Shown here: positions 20,768 through 34,462 of the stretch, piece by piece | Layout: each line of letters starts with the position of its first letter | Position numbering within the stretch: the stretch's first letter is position 1 | From: Diplosphaera chodatii | Lineage: Eukaryota; Chlorophyta; Trebouxiophyceae; Prasiolales; Stichococcaceae | Direction of reading: 5' to 3' | DNA length: 64,000 bases | NCBI GenBank assembly: GCA_032358165.1 | Contig: JAALGY010000052.1 | Coordinates: 930,001-994,000 of the forward strand | Program-made: the position numbers and the translations under genes | The notes under the pieces: generated by a model | Seen by the model: only the letters and a program-made list of their open reading frames with translations | What the model was told of the DNA's origin: nothing | The model's database searches: none

Positions 20768-23700
20768 ATGGGCTGCGGGCACAGCTCTGAGAAGGCGAGA
20801 TGCGCTGGCACTCTCACGCGCACAATCGCACTCCAGGCCGCAATCCCATGCTCAAAGCTTGCGGCAATCCTAAGCCTTGACCAACCGAGCACCGGGATTC
20901 GGAGGACTACTTTGCCCTTGCTTGTTGGGAGCACACGCCGCTTTCTCACGCTGAGCATCTCGTCTGAGAACCACGATGGATTGTGCTACTTTGTGGTGGT
21001 GTGTCCGGCAGGCGTGCTGCATGAAGCCGTCCTGAAGCAGGGTGGCACACCGACACAGCATCGGGCTGATGCCCGTGGTCTGCTCCATCTGCACGGCTCG
21101 CATTGCCAGTACATGATACGGTGGGCTCTGTATGTGTGCAGGTGCACAGCGCGGATGATGCAGCGTCTGCTGCCAAGCGCGTGTCTGCTGACCGGGGTGC
21201 ACACGATGCCGCACCGCTTGCGGGCGGTGCAGCACCCAGCGCCGCCACCGCCTCTCAGCCACAGTTGCCAGCAGGCGCAGCAGAGCCTGTCGTGCAGCCC
21301 AGCGACGGCAGCGGCTCCAGCGTCGGGACGCCATCCCACGGAAGCCTGGCCGGCAAGCCACCGAAAGGCAGCCGCCATGGCAGGGCGCAGCTGGACACCT
21401 TGCAGGAGCCGACGAATGGCAGCACGCCGGCTCAGGCGATGAAGGAGTCTGACAGCTCGGGTTTTGCCAGCGTCCGGCCGCTGAACAGCCTACTTCCGCC
21501 GCCAGAGGTTTCAGCAGCAAGCCCTCCGCAGGCGCCGTCCGCAGGCGCCGGCACACTGCCGGCCATCGCGTCACCGCAAGCAGCGGACGCAGCAGCCGCG
21601 CGCAGCGCAGCAGACAGGCCGCCTGCGGAGCTGGCGCACGTGCTGTCGCTGCTCAGCCGCCTGCTCAGCGCGTCTGCGGTGCTGGTCGACCTGCAGGACC
21701 CGCCGGCAACCTACATCAAGTACACTCCTGATGCAGCAGCGCTATGCTCACTGTTGCCCTGTTCATAAGTGGACTATCTGCTGCCACCTGTTCACCTGTC
21801 ACGTATGCTGGGCATGCACATACCCATGATGGCCTGCCCCGGCCACTGCAGAGACAGCACGGAGTTGCGCACCTCGGACCCCGGGGAGGCGGCCAGCCTG
21901 CGCCAGTCTGGCGGGTATCAGGAGGTGGCGCTGGTGGGGCGGGGCGGCGTGCGCCTCGGCACCCTGGGCGCCGCGGTCCCCGGCGGCGGCGCCACCCCCA
22001 GCCCCATGCTCACCCAGGTGCTGCTTCCCCACCCTCGCCTCAGCCGGTGCATCCCTGTATGCCCTGGCACTGCCTGCTGCGCCCTCTTGTCAGAAGTCAT
22101 GAACATCAGCATGCCGTCAGGCTGAACTTGCTGCCGAAGCGGTGAACGATCGTGTACACTCATGAGTTGCTGCATGTCTGCTGATCTGGCTGCGTGTGGC
22201 GCAGATGGCGAGTGTGGTGGTGCGGGAGGTGGAGACGCTGCAGGCGTCGTCGAGCGTCCGGCGGCCCTCGCATGCTGTCCCGCCAAACGGAACAGCAGCC
22301 GCTCCCGAGCCAGAGTGGCGGCCGCCGGCAGCCCCCGCTGTTGTGCTTGTGGACGTGACAAATGGGGAGTGGCGCACCCTGGCCGTGGAGGACGCGATCA
22401 AAGCGGTGCGGACTCTGGACACCAGGACAGCCTCAGGAGCCTCGTGTGCCGCTCGTCATTCCTGCTGCATCATGCTTGGCCCAAGTGTGTCGTGCCAGGG
22501 CAACGACAACAGTGCACCCCTGATGCCGCTGTTGACTGCAACGCCGCAGGTCACAGCCACCAGTGCAGCGGGGTGGATGGATGCCTCCATATGGGACCAC
22601 CTGCATGCGCCTTTCAGCAAGCAGAGCGGGGCCTGGCGGGCCGTCAACGAGGTTGCCGCCGCGTCCGGCGACCTCATCATCACCGGCGTGGGCTGCCGGG
22701 CCGACCCATCACGGGGACCGCTCGTCCTCCGCTGCACGTGAGATCTTCCGGGACCAGCATCCGGTCACCCCTGCACTTCTCAGTGCCAAACTGCCACAAA
22801 GCAAAGACCAGCGACGTGTCACCTTGCTGCCGTGAGGTCATGACCTCCTCATGTCACGAAACGGTGGAAGCTGTGTGCAGGCCGGCAAACGCAGCCATTC
22901 TGGCAGCCCAGGCGCGACCACGGGAATGGATGGACGCGCTCGACGCTGCCCAGCACAGCCGCATGTCCACAGACAGCGTCGAAACAGCGCAGACCAGCGC
23001 AGACGTCATGGCAGAAACAGCGCAGGTGAACATGATCGCACTAACACGGGCAGTTCGGTTGGCAAAGTTTAGGGCGTGAACCGATCAGTAGCTGTAACTG
23101 ACCCGACTCAACCAACGCTACATCTCCCACCCTGAACATGTCTGTCAATGTGGTTTCCAACCCAGTGTCTGTGCTTGCAGGCCTTTGCAAGCGGGCAGGG
23201 GGCGGTGGCCGTCCAGCAGCAGCGCCAGCGGCAGCCGTACCTGGTGACGATCGCGCGCCAGTCGCTGCTGGGCTTCCCGCGGCCGGCAACAGACTCGGGG
23301 CGGTGGACCACGCAGGGCTCTAGCTCGCTCACAACAGGCAGCAACGGGCAGATCTTGGAGGAGGTGGGACGTCAGCCGTGCACACAGCTTTCCCGGTCTC
23401 GGGCTTTGGCATCCCACAGTGGCACAGGGCCTTGCTCCTGTCAGCAGCTCGCTTCGGGTTGGTGGCTGCAACACATTATGCCAGCTGGAGGCTGAGTGGC
23501 TTGCCGCTGTTGCCTATTGCGTCCTCGTTTTGAGTGCGCAGGTGTCCCAGGGCGTGCCCGTCGACGATGTGCAGCTCGGCCCGATGTTGGGCAAGGGCTC
23601 ATATGGACGTGTGTATCACGGCTACTGGCAGGGCACCGAGGTCGCCATCAAGGTGCAGAAGCCAAGCTCGGGTTGCTTGCTCTTTTGGGATTTTGTCTTT

Positions 23701-26700
23701 GATGCTTGTGGAGGAGTGTTTACTGATCACGAGCTGCCGTTCTCCATGTGAACCATGGGCGGCCAAGCTACGAGGTTGACTGCCAGCATGCCACTAGGGC
23801 GTCACAACGCCTGCCGCCCGCCGCAGGTGTGCACGCAGGGCATCGCGCGCAGCGGCGACCGCACCGTGAAGCCGTGGGCGGGCGTGGAGGCGGTCGCGTC
23901 GCTGGCGCTGCACCACCCGGGCGTCATGCGCACGCTCAACCACACCACGGTGGTGGTGCCCGCGCCCCCCTCGCGCACCGTGCGGCACGCTTCGCTGCAC
24001 ATGCCGGACATCAGCCCCCCCGGAGGGTGCGCATGCTCCAAAGCAGTTTTTCGCACTGACTACCAACAGCCCGATGCCCCCCACAGGCCCAGCACAGTCC
24101 CTGTTCACCGGCTGTTCGAACTAAACTGCTGGCAGTGTGGCAGATCTACATGGTTGATGGGCTCCTGCCCGCAGGCCGCAGCACGGCGCGCGGACGAGCT
24201 TCGACTTCGGCGCCATGGGGCGGCCCGGCCCCTCGCCCGCCATGGTGCGCTCGGCGTCCTCCGACATGGACGGCAGCCAGAACACCTCCCACGGCACACA
24301 GGTGGGGCCCCTCGGCTGGTGCTTGGCTGGGTCCGCCTCACGGTGTGGGCTGGGTCACACTCTGCACGTGGTGCTGTGTGAAGGCTGCTTACATGGCACA
24401 CCAACACCAGCTTCCGTCTGCTCTGTCGATATTCTGCTGCGACGTCATCGCATTGTAGCGAGCACTGCTACAGACGGCCTGCAGCCTCTGCGCCCCCCTC
24501 GAGCTCCGAATGAACCACCACCGCATCCGTGTCTGTCCTGCAGCTGGCGCGGCCGTTTCCCATCGCAGCGCTGCGGAGCGGCGACAGCACCAGCAGCGGC
24601 GGCAGGGGGCCGCCCATCATGCCGCCAGCCATCCTGTCACCCTTTGCCGCGCCTGTGGCGGCCGCTGCCCCCGCGCCCGCGCCGGCGCCCAGCAGCGGCC
24701 CGCCCAACTTCTCCCCCTTTGCAGGTGCTCCCACCTCCTCGATGCACCCTTTGCCCAGGGAGTGGCCTGCTGGCAGCCGAAGTCGAACACGGCACAGCTG
24801 CACTGCAATTACAACCCGCCACTGTGCTCGCCTGCATCCCTGTCAAAGCCTTTTGCTGCCGGTGCCACAGATGCACGGCGCGCGGTGCAAGACCCGGCGT
24901 CCAACAACGGCAGCGGCTCCGGCAGCGGCGGCACCGGCAGCGCCGGCAACAGCGCGGAACGGGCGCAGCTGAGTGGCACCGCAGCCACAGTCCAGGCGCT
25001 GCGGGGTGCGCACCCGCCCTCCTTTGTCTGTGCTGAGGCTGCCGTGATTGCCGTTCCTAGGGTTTGATGAAAGTGTCACATCACATTTTCAGTGCCAGTA
25101 CAGCCTGCTGCCATAGCTGCACAACTCTGGTAGCTGTGATGCCAATGAGGGCATGTCTGATATGAAACCACATATGATCAGAGCCTTGTGTGTGTGGCCT
25201 GCAGGCAACTCGCTGGGGCTGCCGGAGACGGTCGGGCTCGGGACGGGCAGCCTGCGGGGCGTTGTGCCCGAGCAGCAGGCGGAGGTGGACACCTGGGTCG
25301 TCATGGAGTACTGCAACCGCGGCACCCTGCAGGTAGGCTGCGGAGCTGCAGCTGTCGATGCCACAAGCCGAGCCAGGTGGCAGCGAGCAGCTTCAATGCA
25401 GGCATGCACATGTGGGAATGCAAGGCATGGTAGCGCAGGGCACAGCACATCAGTCGCCAAAGCAAGTGCCTGTTGATCCTGCACCTGTGTGTTGTCAGAT
25501 CAAGCCTTTTCTTCGGAAAGCTGCATGAAGTTGCACTGCCCAGCCCATGCGTTCAACTCATCCTATGTTACTTGATGCTATTTATTTTCTTAAATTTGCT
25601 TGCAGCGTGCGCTGGAGGATGGACTCTTCTCGTTCGAGGACGAGGATGGGGGCCGGCGTCCCAACATGACAGCCGTGCTGGTGGCTGCAAAACAGGTGAA
25701 CGCCAGCTGAGTGCGCAGGCCATGCACTGCTTCATCGAATTGACCGTTCGTGTCTGTGGAGCAACGCTTCCTGCTTGCTGTTGGTCCCGTCTGCGGTGCG
25801 TGGGACCCTTGATCGATACACTGTTCCTGTCAACCTGCCGGCCCACCCCCCGCCTGCCCCATCCCATGCAGCTGGCGGCCGCGATGGCGTACATGCACGA
25901 GCGGGGCGTCATCCATGGCGACCTGTCACGCGCCAACATCCTGCTCATGGACTCCGAGGAGTCCCCCTCCGGCTTCGATGTCAAGGTCCTTGTTCTCAGC
26001 GCCCACCGGTGCATTGCCGGCGGCGCCCACCAAACGCTGTGACATGCAGCCCACAGCTGCTGGAGGGCCATACCGGTATCAGCTGCTGCGTCTGTTGATG
26101 GCGGCGGCGCCTGCTCCCAAAGCTGACACGTGTTTGTCTGATCCAGGTGGCCGACTTTGGCATGGCCCGGCAGCTGGACGTGCAGTCGCGCATCGACACC
26201 TTCAGCTGCGGCACCATCACCCACACCGCGCCCGAGCTCATGGACGAGGGTGCGGAAGTCTGCAGCTGCCAAAGGGATATGCGCCTGCAAACCGGGCGGG
26301 ACGTGCCTTAGCGAACGAGTGTGGAGCGCCCCGCAGCTTCGTTCCCTGATGGTTGTCTTGCCGGGTGCATGGGATCAACACACCACCTCTAGCTATTTTG
26401 CTTGGCTGCTGCAGGGCACCTCAGCCGGGCGGCGGACGTCTTTGCGGCGGGCGTGCTGATGTGGGAGCTGTGGAACGGCAGCGGCGCCTGGAGCGGCATG
26501 AACCAGGTGCCACACGAAACAAACCTTCTCTCCCTCTTGAGCAGCTTGCATACCCTGGCTTCGCCGCCATGACTTCGTGACTCTACAGCCCTTACTTGTT
26601 CAGCACTCAGATTGAGACTTCTGTTACCACACGCCCACCTTGCTGCCTACAGGCCCAGATCATCAGTGCCGTGCTCATCCACAACAAGCGACCCACGTTC

Positions 26701-27000
26701 CCGCCGGACGCGCCCAAAGACTATGCGGTAGGGCTGCTCGCCAGACCCCCGCGCACCCACCATCCTATGCAAGCGTGCCCGAGGATACACGTGGGATCAG
26801 ATCAACACCTTCAGGCACTGGGACCAGATACATGTGGCATGCAAGCAACTTTCGTATCAAAGTGCCGTGTCACGCTTCTGCAGGACCTGGCACGGCAGTG
26901 CATGGCCACCGACCCAAAGGAGCGGCCCACCTTCTCAGAGGTTGAGCAGCGTGTTGCGGTCATGCTGCGGGGACTCGGCACTGCGAATGGTGTACAGTGA
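20768..27000 (+). CDS. TKL-type protein kinase with myristoylation-type start and large kinase insert
   Basis: Many exons; the frame-consistent start at 20768 gives MGCGHSSEK, a classic N-myristoylation plus palmitoylation signal, so the protein is probably membrane-tethered. A long Ala/Ser/Pro-rich region follows (about 21140-23380). The kinase domain begins in exon 23542-23652: LGPMLGKGSYGRVYHGYW and TEVAIKV. Exon about 23827-24030 carries the alphaC-beta4 segment (AVASLALHHPGVMRTLNHTT). A low-complexity insert rich in Ala, Pro and Ser then interrupts the N-lobe (about 24030-25260). The domain resumes with EVDTWVVMEYCNRGTLQ (25205-25332), RALEDGLFSFEDED (from about 25605), MHERGVIHGDLSRANILL (from 25871), VADFGMARQLD, GTITHTAPELM, AADVFAAGVLMWELWNGSGA, and PKERPTFSEVEQRV before the stop at 26998-27000. 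HGDLS in place of HRDLK and the insert position match the expanded chlorophyte TKL family. Exact exon edges in the N-terminal half are uncertain. Confidence 0.87.
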
Positions 27001-27843
27001 GACGGCCTGCAAGCGTCACCCATGCCAGGAATCAGCAAGGCCTCCGCCTGGGTGGGTTGCCTGTTGGGGAACAATGCACCTGAAAGAGGGTTGTGAGATA
27101 GAGCGCCCTTGTGGGTGTTACGATTGCTGCTGTCCCAGTAGGGCACAGGAGTACAGCATCCTGCTAGCAGGTGCTGCCTTGGTGTGTGAGATCATCCGAA
27201 CATTGATTGATGGGCTGTGCGCCTCTTCCTGTTTGGAGCATGGCTGTGCTCGCTGATCAGCTGGACGAGCACTTATGTCACCAATGAGCCGACGTTGGGG
27301 ATATGACTCCTTGCATCCGAAGGGTGGTCACAAAGGAGCACTCTTCGTCTACACCACCTTGTAATAGCAATGTGTCACATGCAAAGAGGTGTATCAAGCT
27401 GCCCCGCCACAATGCCACACAAGCGCAACATTTGGGTTCTGAGCAGCTCCCCCTCCTCAATATGCCGGGCAGCTGGCAGCTATGCAGATTGTCTTGCACA
27501 ACCGATGGGCTCTACGGTCACGGGTACATGCAGGCATGCGCCATGCAGCCCCTCTGAAGACGGGTTGACGTGCAGCACCTTGGCTGCCGCAGCCTCTCGC
27601 CACAGTGACCAACAGCCCCTGCGCACCAAGGCTGGCTCAGAGAGCGCTGGCCACACCGCCGCTGCTCCAATAGCCGTGCTGGGACCCCTGATGCGCCTGC
27701 ACCCTAGGCTGGTAAGCACCGGCACACCGCTGCTGCACGGGCCTCTTGCTGACGCCCCAAAGCCCCTAGACCCCAGGCTGGTGAGCGCCGGGCACACAGC
27801 GGCTGTGTGGCGGGGCCCCTTGCTAAACCTGGAGCCGCAAACC
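27001..27843. other. Convergent 3' region with imperfect repeats
   Basis: Lies between the stop of the kinase (plus) and of the OSCA-like gene (minus). The segment about 27690-27860 contains recurring short units such as ACCCTAGGCTGG / CCCAGGCTGGTGAGC spaced at roughly 65-70 bp (27703, 27771, 27841), the last overlapping the OSCA stop codon. No gene was recognised in the rest. Confidence 0.45.
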
Positions 27844-30800
27844 CTAGGCTGGCGAGCGGCGGGCGCGCTGCCGCTCCTCCTCGCGCTCCTGCCGCTGCGC
27901 CGCCAGCAGCGCTGCGGCCTGCGAGCACGCATGCAAACCATTTTGTCGAACAGCACCTGGGCATGTGCCGGTGGGGCACAGACGACAGCCGCGCCGACGA
28001 GCCACTCTGAGTGCCCAGCACACAGGACACCCTGCTCATGATCTGCTCTTGTGCAGGGAATGCGGAAATGCACCTGCAGGTGGGCTCTCAGGTAGCTGGG
28101 CTGCCCCGAGCGCGGCGTGGCGGCCGTCACAACGGGCACCGGCGGCGGCGCATACCCCAGCTCCTGGCCGCCCTGCCCACCGTCGTCGCTAGAATTGCTC
28201 CCGAGGGGCTGCCCGCTGCTGTCTGTCAGTGCCGGCGCTGTGTTGACGGCGAGGGGCGGCCTTCCCGTGGCTAGCGGGTGCAGTGGCGGCTGCCAAGTTG
28301 CAGGCTCGCGGGCATCGCTGTCAGCATCATCAGCTGGCTCGATGAAGCGGACCACCTATGGCGACCACAGAGTGTGTGCTCGGTGTTCCCGTTGCACAAG
28401 GGCTGCAGCGGTCAGGCCGTCAGCTGCACAGCAGCGCAGCAAACATCTCTGGCATGTTTGTTTGCTTGTTGCCGCAGATGCGATGTGAAGCTGAGGGCGG
28501 GACAGACCTGGCGTGGCCGGAAGGGCGAGCTGTCCGGGGCGGCCTCAGGGCCTGCGCTTGGCCGCGAGGGCGGCAGCTGATGATAGGCGTCAGTACCGTC
28601 GTCCGTGGGCTGCACGTAGGAGCCGAAGGCCAGTGGGTGTGACGACGGCTGGCCTTTGTCACCGCCAAACAGCCGGCGCTGCGGGTGCTGCGCTGCAGCT
28701 GGAGCGGCGCAGGGGCTGCCACCGCCGCCGGCGCGTTCGTAGGCGGTGTTGCGGCGCCAGGCCGGCAGCGGGGAGTCCATGCCGTCCATGTGGGCGTCGC
28801 TATAGCCGCCAGCAGCATCACCGTGCCAGCGGGTGGACAATGCAGCTGGCACATTAGCGCCAACCCTCAGGGATGACGCGTCGCCAGCAGGCAGCTCTGG
28901 CGCTGATGGGGTGCCGTCTGACACATTACCGGGTGACGCCTGTCAGAAGCACATGTGGGCTGGGTCGCTTTCGATTCAGCCATTGTCTGGTGTGCACCAG
29001 GATTGGCCAAACATGCACAGCCAGACACGGCCTGAGCCGACGCCTCAACAGGTAGGCACCTCGTGGTGGGGTTGGTCCAGGGAGGGGGTGAAGACGGAGG
29101 TGGAGACCAGGCGGGCGCCGTTTGAGGCGTCCACCCCGCCGCCGCGCAGGCTGCCGGCGCGGGGCACCAGCGGCGGCGTGTGCGGGTCGTAGCGCACCGG
29201 AGCCTTGCCTCCCGGCGTGCCTCCTGCACGACACAGCGATCAAAGCCAAGATCGGGTTTGAGCTCAGGGAGTCGCACACCACCTCACCTCACGGAGCAAT
29301 GCAGGCAGCTCATAGGGCAGGGATGATGATTGCAGCTCTTTGCGCAACATGAGCTGCAGTTGCTTGCTCCTGTGCTGTCAAGTGGCATCAGCGAGCAAGC
29401 CAGCGCTCACCTCTGACAGAGCTGCCTGCCCGGGACGGCGTCGAGGCTGGGGATCCCGCATGCACGGATATTTGCGCGGCCGCGCCCCGCCTGCTGGCGG
29501 TGACGGCTGCCGACAGGGCCGGCGGCAGCGCGAAGGCGCGCTCCAGCTGCGTCCTGAAGGCTTCGCTGCATGTCGGTGGCACCTGCCATGCGCAGCACAT
29601 GCATTGACAGCTGGACATGCTCTACCTGCCCTTGCACGGCGTGTTACGGCCAGACATCCGGTCACTGCAGCTGCATCACTGGCTGCGTTGAGGGTAGCTG
29701 CAGCACACCTGAGGCATGTAGTGGGTGGCTGGTCCGCCGCCATACTGCAGCGCCCTGTCGATGCGTGCACCGCCGCCGCCGCGCTGCCCAAATCCGCGGC
29801 GCACCCAGTGCAGCGCCGCCGCCGCCGTGAACAGGCCCCAGCACGCGGCGCCCGCCCAGAAGGCGGGCGTCGCCGAGTCGAAGCCCAGCAGGAAGACGCG
29901 CCACATCAGCAGCAGCTGCAGCGCCGGCAGCACCTGGAGGCAACAGAGCCGTCAGTGAAACTGCGGTGGACAGCCCCAAGTCTGCCACTGCACCAGAGGC
30001 ACAGGGCGGCAACCTGTCTGATACTTTAATTCTGCATCAGCAACGTCTGCAGCTGCTGGTGCCAGCGGCCAGGTGCCACATGCCGAGCTGCGCTGTGCGC
30101 TGCACCTGGAGCATGGCGGCGACGGCGGCGCGGCCGCCCAGCAGCGGCGCACAGGGCGGCGGCGCCCGGCGCAGCGCCTCCACCTGGTCCGCCAGGTACT
30201 GCAGCGCCAGGCCTGCAATCCGCAGCAGCCGGCTGCTCGAGAACGGGTGTCTGCCTCAGCATCAGCGGTGCGCCCCACGGTGGTCGTACGCTCAACACAG
30301 CCCGGTCCAGCTCCGGGGATGCACCGTCGTGACCTGGCATGTCCCCGAAGTCGTCATGGGCCCCCAGCCCCTCGGGGAGTGTGCAGGGTTGTCCGCACAG
30401 GCTTAAATCACAGCAGCCGGCACGCAAATGATGTCACAAGTGCAAGCTGGGCATTACGCCAGTCTCACCGGCCAACGCGAGCATGGGGCTGACGGGCAGC
30501 GCTGGAGCCCACAACACGCCCAGCGCCACGAGCGTCACCGCCGCCGCCAGGCGCCTCGCCAGCGGGAAGGGCGGCTCGGCCAGCAGCTGGTTCATGCGGT
30601 CCTGTGAGCATGCAGGACCCGGATGCCGGCATGGACATCTGTGTCAAGGGCCTGCATCGGACATGTCGACCGTCCGCCCTGCTCTGGATGGCTCCTGACA
30701 ACCCAAACGTCAGCCCGGCTGCCTGTCGTCAGTGGCAGAGCTGAGGGGTGCCACTGGTACGGAGATGTGTTGCGCACCTGTGTGCGCACGTAGCGGGCGG

Positions 30801-33800
30801 AGATGAAGCGGCGGGCCCAGCGCCCCGGCGCTGCAAGCCGCAGCAGGGGTGGCAGTCCTGCGTTGGCGACCTGCAGCCAGAAGGCCCTCTCCGCCAGCCC
30901 GCCTCGCAGATACCTGTCGTGGCAGCAGGCACATGCCTCAATGATGTTGTGGTTATACCGTTATAGGTGAGAGCAGGCACGGTGTTGTTGACTCACGGCC
31001 ACCGGTGTTCTGTGGCAATGCAAGTAAGTGATCTGTACACATAGGCACTGCTCATGCACAACACGATGCTATGTTCTGTGGCACTTGCATGAGATGCTTT
31101 TGCACATGCAAGGTGCCACCGATTGCCACTGTGTGACACATTCCATGCACTTCAGGCTGCAGAGCTGCCCGCAAGCCGATCAGGGGTTCCAGCCGCACCA
31201 GGCGCTGTGGTCCAGCATGAGGCCGCAGCTGAGCGGCAGCAGGAAGGTGTTGAGCGTCCACATCACCGCCAGCAGGCCAGCATGGTAGCCATCGCACCCT
31301 GACTTTGTTGCCCACCTGTGGAACAACCGCAGGGCATGTGGAGTATGTGTAGCGACAGTCAGACAATGACGTTTGTTGAGCAAAAGCTGTGTTACTCCAG
31401 GCACACATGCCGGGCCTGGGTGCTCACCGCTCCGCGCAAGCAGCGCGCATCACCACCCAGCGGATGATCCCGTTGAACGCGACCACAAAGACCGCCGACA
31501 CGATCGCGAGCGTGGTGGCCGTGGCTGGGCGGGCGGAGGATTGCACCGCGCCCGCTGACAAGCTGAAGAGCAGCCTGCAGGTTGACAGACCTGCAGTGTC
31601 AGTGCTGAGACTGACATGCTTGGCACCGTCAGTGGAGGACATGGCCATCACCAGCCGTTCTTCCCCAGTGGGAGGGCAGCCGCAAGTGCGGCAGAGGGCA
31701 GGTTCAGCAATGGTATATGAGAAATGGGTGCACCCTGTGCTGGTTCGGCGGGTGGCCGCCGCTGCAAAGCCGAACTGGAAGCCCAGGCTGACGCCGCACA
31801 CAGCGAGCGCGGCGGCGATCGCCGGCAGCAGCCGCAGGAAGCGGCGCCACCCGCGCTGCTGGATGTGCTCCCACCTGACATCCGCTGGCTCCGGCGCCCT
31901 GTAGCATGCCACTGTGTCCAACTGAGCCCATCGGCAATGTGCGCCAATTGAACGTGCCCATGACGACACCACTGCAGGATGCTCTTGTCACCCAGCCTTG
32001 GGGGTGCGTATGCGGACGTGCGCATGCTGGGCAGCAGTACCGACCTTGACACCAGCACGGGCTCGCCCTTGAGCAGCTGGCTGGAGGCGGCGCGGCGGCA
32101 CAGCAGCACATTGGCAGCACGGCGCCCCAGGGTGGGCTGTGCCGCTGCCACGCATGCCGTCGCGCCGCTTGGGACTGCAAATGACACCAGCGCCTTCCCT
32201 GCAGCGAAACTTCAAGCTCTTGCCATCCTGTCTACGAAAGTGCATCTCACAACCACGCGCAGGCACAGGCACTGGTTGCAATGTACACCGTACTAATGGC
32301 GATCCCGTCTGGAGATACTGCAGGTGACACTGCACTTTTGTTCGCACCTGTCGGTTTCAGCGCCTTGGCCTGCAGCTCTGCCAGCCGTGTCTCTGCATCA
32401 TGTAGCGCCTGGTGCGCAGAGGTGTGGCGTCCAAGCACCGCCCAATGGCACCTGAAGGCAAACATCTATGTGTACAGCGGGAGCTTGCTGTTTGCTTGAA
32501 CTGCCAGGTTCGTTAAGGCTGTGTCAGAGGGAGGCAACACTGCACACCAGTACAGCGGCAGGAGGCACCGCCACCGCGGAGGTATAGGGAAGGCGTGGTG
32601 CTCGCCCTGCTCGTCTGTCTTCACCCTGCAGCATCCGGGCGGAGTGTGGGATTTCATGCCGGTTGCAGAGCTTCAGATGCTTCTAGCCCTGCAGGCGAAG
32701 CTCAAGTTCAAGACTGCGCACCTGAGCTGCTGGAGCTGCTGTGCTGTGTGCAGAGTCTCCCCTGCATCGGGGATGTTAAGTGCAGCTGCCACCTGCAGGC
32801 GGCAAAACACGGTGTCGAGCCTGCTGTCGGAGATGCAAGGATGTTTGACCTGCGCCAATGTGGTCCTTGCTGAGCTCACCTCGCCATATTGGGTGGCCCA
32901 TTCTGCTAGCTCATCAGGTTTGACAATGCTGCGCGGGTCCCACTGCAGCATCACAGTGTAGTCGCTCCACCGCATGCTGCCTGCAGTGGCGGTGCCGCCA
33001 TCGCTGTGCTTGCTGTGGGCTGCGGACGAATCATGTCCAAAGAATCGCAGTGCCCATGCAGCAGGCAGCCACCACAGCAGCGCCTGTAGTGCAGGCACTC
33101 CAACGGATGTAAATTGTGCTGCACGGGTCATATCATTGCACTTCAATGTTGATTTTCGCACGTATGTGAACATCGACAGCATATAGTGTACCTGCAGCAG
33201 GACACTCCCCACAACGACGAGCCACGGCAGCGCCTGTGCTGCGCTGCTGCCTGCCTGCTGCGCCTGCAACCCATGCAGACCAACAGATACGACTTGCGTG
33301 CCATTGGAGGTCGACATGCCAAATGTCAAAGTGAGCAGCTCTCATGTCTGCCATGCATTGCTGCACACCTGGAGACCAACGGTCGAGTCTTCCTGCAGAT
33401 CGCAGCAAAGGCACGGTCCATCGGGGTCCTGAGCCCGGATGCCCTTTCGGCTGGAGCATGGCAGATGCGCCGCACAGGTAGAACCTGCATGTGCCTTTCC
33501 ACTCTCATCCAACCTCAGCAGGCAGACTGGGATCAAGTCCCTTGCAGCGACTTGAGATCGGCAAGCCACCAAACATCCATCAAAAGTCAGCCTTTTGCAG
33601 CAGTGCATTCTGTGCACCTGAGGGCGACTGAATGCCCCTGCACTGTGGCATGTCTAGGCGGCTGCTGCTGGCAATGCATCTGGCAGGGCATGCCAATGGG
33701 CTGCTGCTTCGACTGCTGGCACAGAAGGCGCCCGCGCTGACGTCAGTCACAAAGTCTGTGGACTGCCAGGCTGTGCTGCAGTTGCCACGCTCGCGGCCGT

Positions 33801-34462
33801 CAACCAGCAGCCTGGCATGCAGCAGAGCCACAGTCAAGCAGTGCAGCTGCCTGCAGAACGATTGCCGGTCACGCTGGCATTGACGTGTTTGCGACATGAC
33901 TGAGAACAGACGCAAGGTGACGCGCAAGGGATCTATGCGTTTGTGCAGCGATTGAAATACCATGAAAAGCACCTTACCTGTAGCTGTGCCCATCGCTGCT
34001 CCTCTGCTGGCTGGCGGCGACCACTGGGTATATCGACACCAGTGAGAGCACCGTCGCCACGCAAATCAGGAAAATCAGTACGCCGAAATAGCTTCCGAGC
34101 GGCCCGCAAGCATGCCAGATGGCCCGTGGGCCAGACAGCAGCCGCAGCAGGCGACGCTTCGCCGGGCCAGGGGGCTCATGCAGACGAGCCTCATCACGGA
34201 GCCTTCGCGCCAACGTCCTGCGATGCCCCAGGCAAGTATGCGTTGTCATGTGATGCACTCAACACAAAGCAGAGCCACAGCAAGGCATGCATCATCACAT
34301 TGCAGCCTTTCAGATCTAATGCATGCAGCATTCACGTGCGGGCTCAGAGGCCGCCTGCGGTCCTGACCTTGACAGTGTGACTGACGCCGTGGCTGCTGAT
34401 GATGCTGCGCCGTTGACATCCAGGCGGATGTCACCCGTCTCGCCCTCCGATGCCTCAGCCAT
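27844..34462 (-). CDS. OSCA/CSC1/TMEM63-type cation channel
   Basis: Members are hyperosmolality- or stretch-activated calcium-permeable channels of the plasma membrane. Start at 34462 (MAEASEGETGDIRLDVNGA). An N-terminal helix lies at 33978-34250 (SYFGVLIFLICVATVLSLV). Further exons: about 32880-33320, then 32722-32792, 32348-32451, 32045-32198, 31734-31898, 31428-31574, 31199-31315, 30778-30913, 30469-30601, 30106-30250, 29709-29933, 29411-29565, 29060-29223, 28508-28939, 28074-28355, 27844-27918. The cytosolic region contains DYTVMLQWDP and a coiled segment (HQALHDAETRLAELQAK). APEPADVRWEHI followed by helices (AIAAALAVCGVSLGF, LAIVSAVFVVAFNGII, LLAVMWTLNTFLLPLS, LLLMWRVFLLGF) matches the RSN1_7TM/DUF221 core. 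The C-terminal tail of over 300 residues is Ser/Pro/Ala-rich and ends in QREREEERQRARR-like charged sequence. Exons between 33320 and 33978 are unresolved. Confidence 0.82.
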
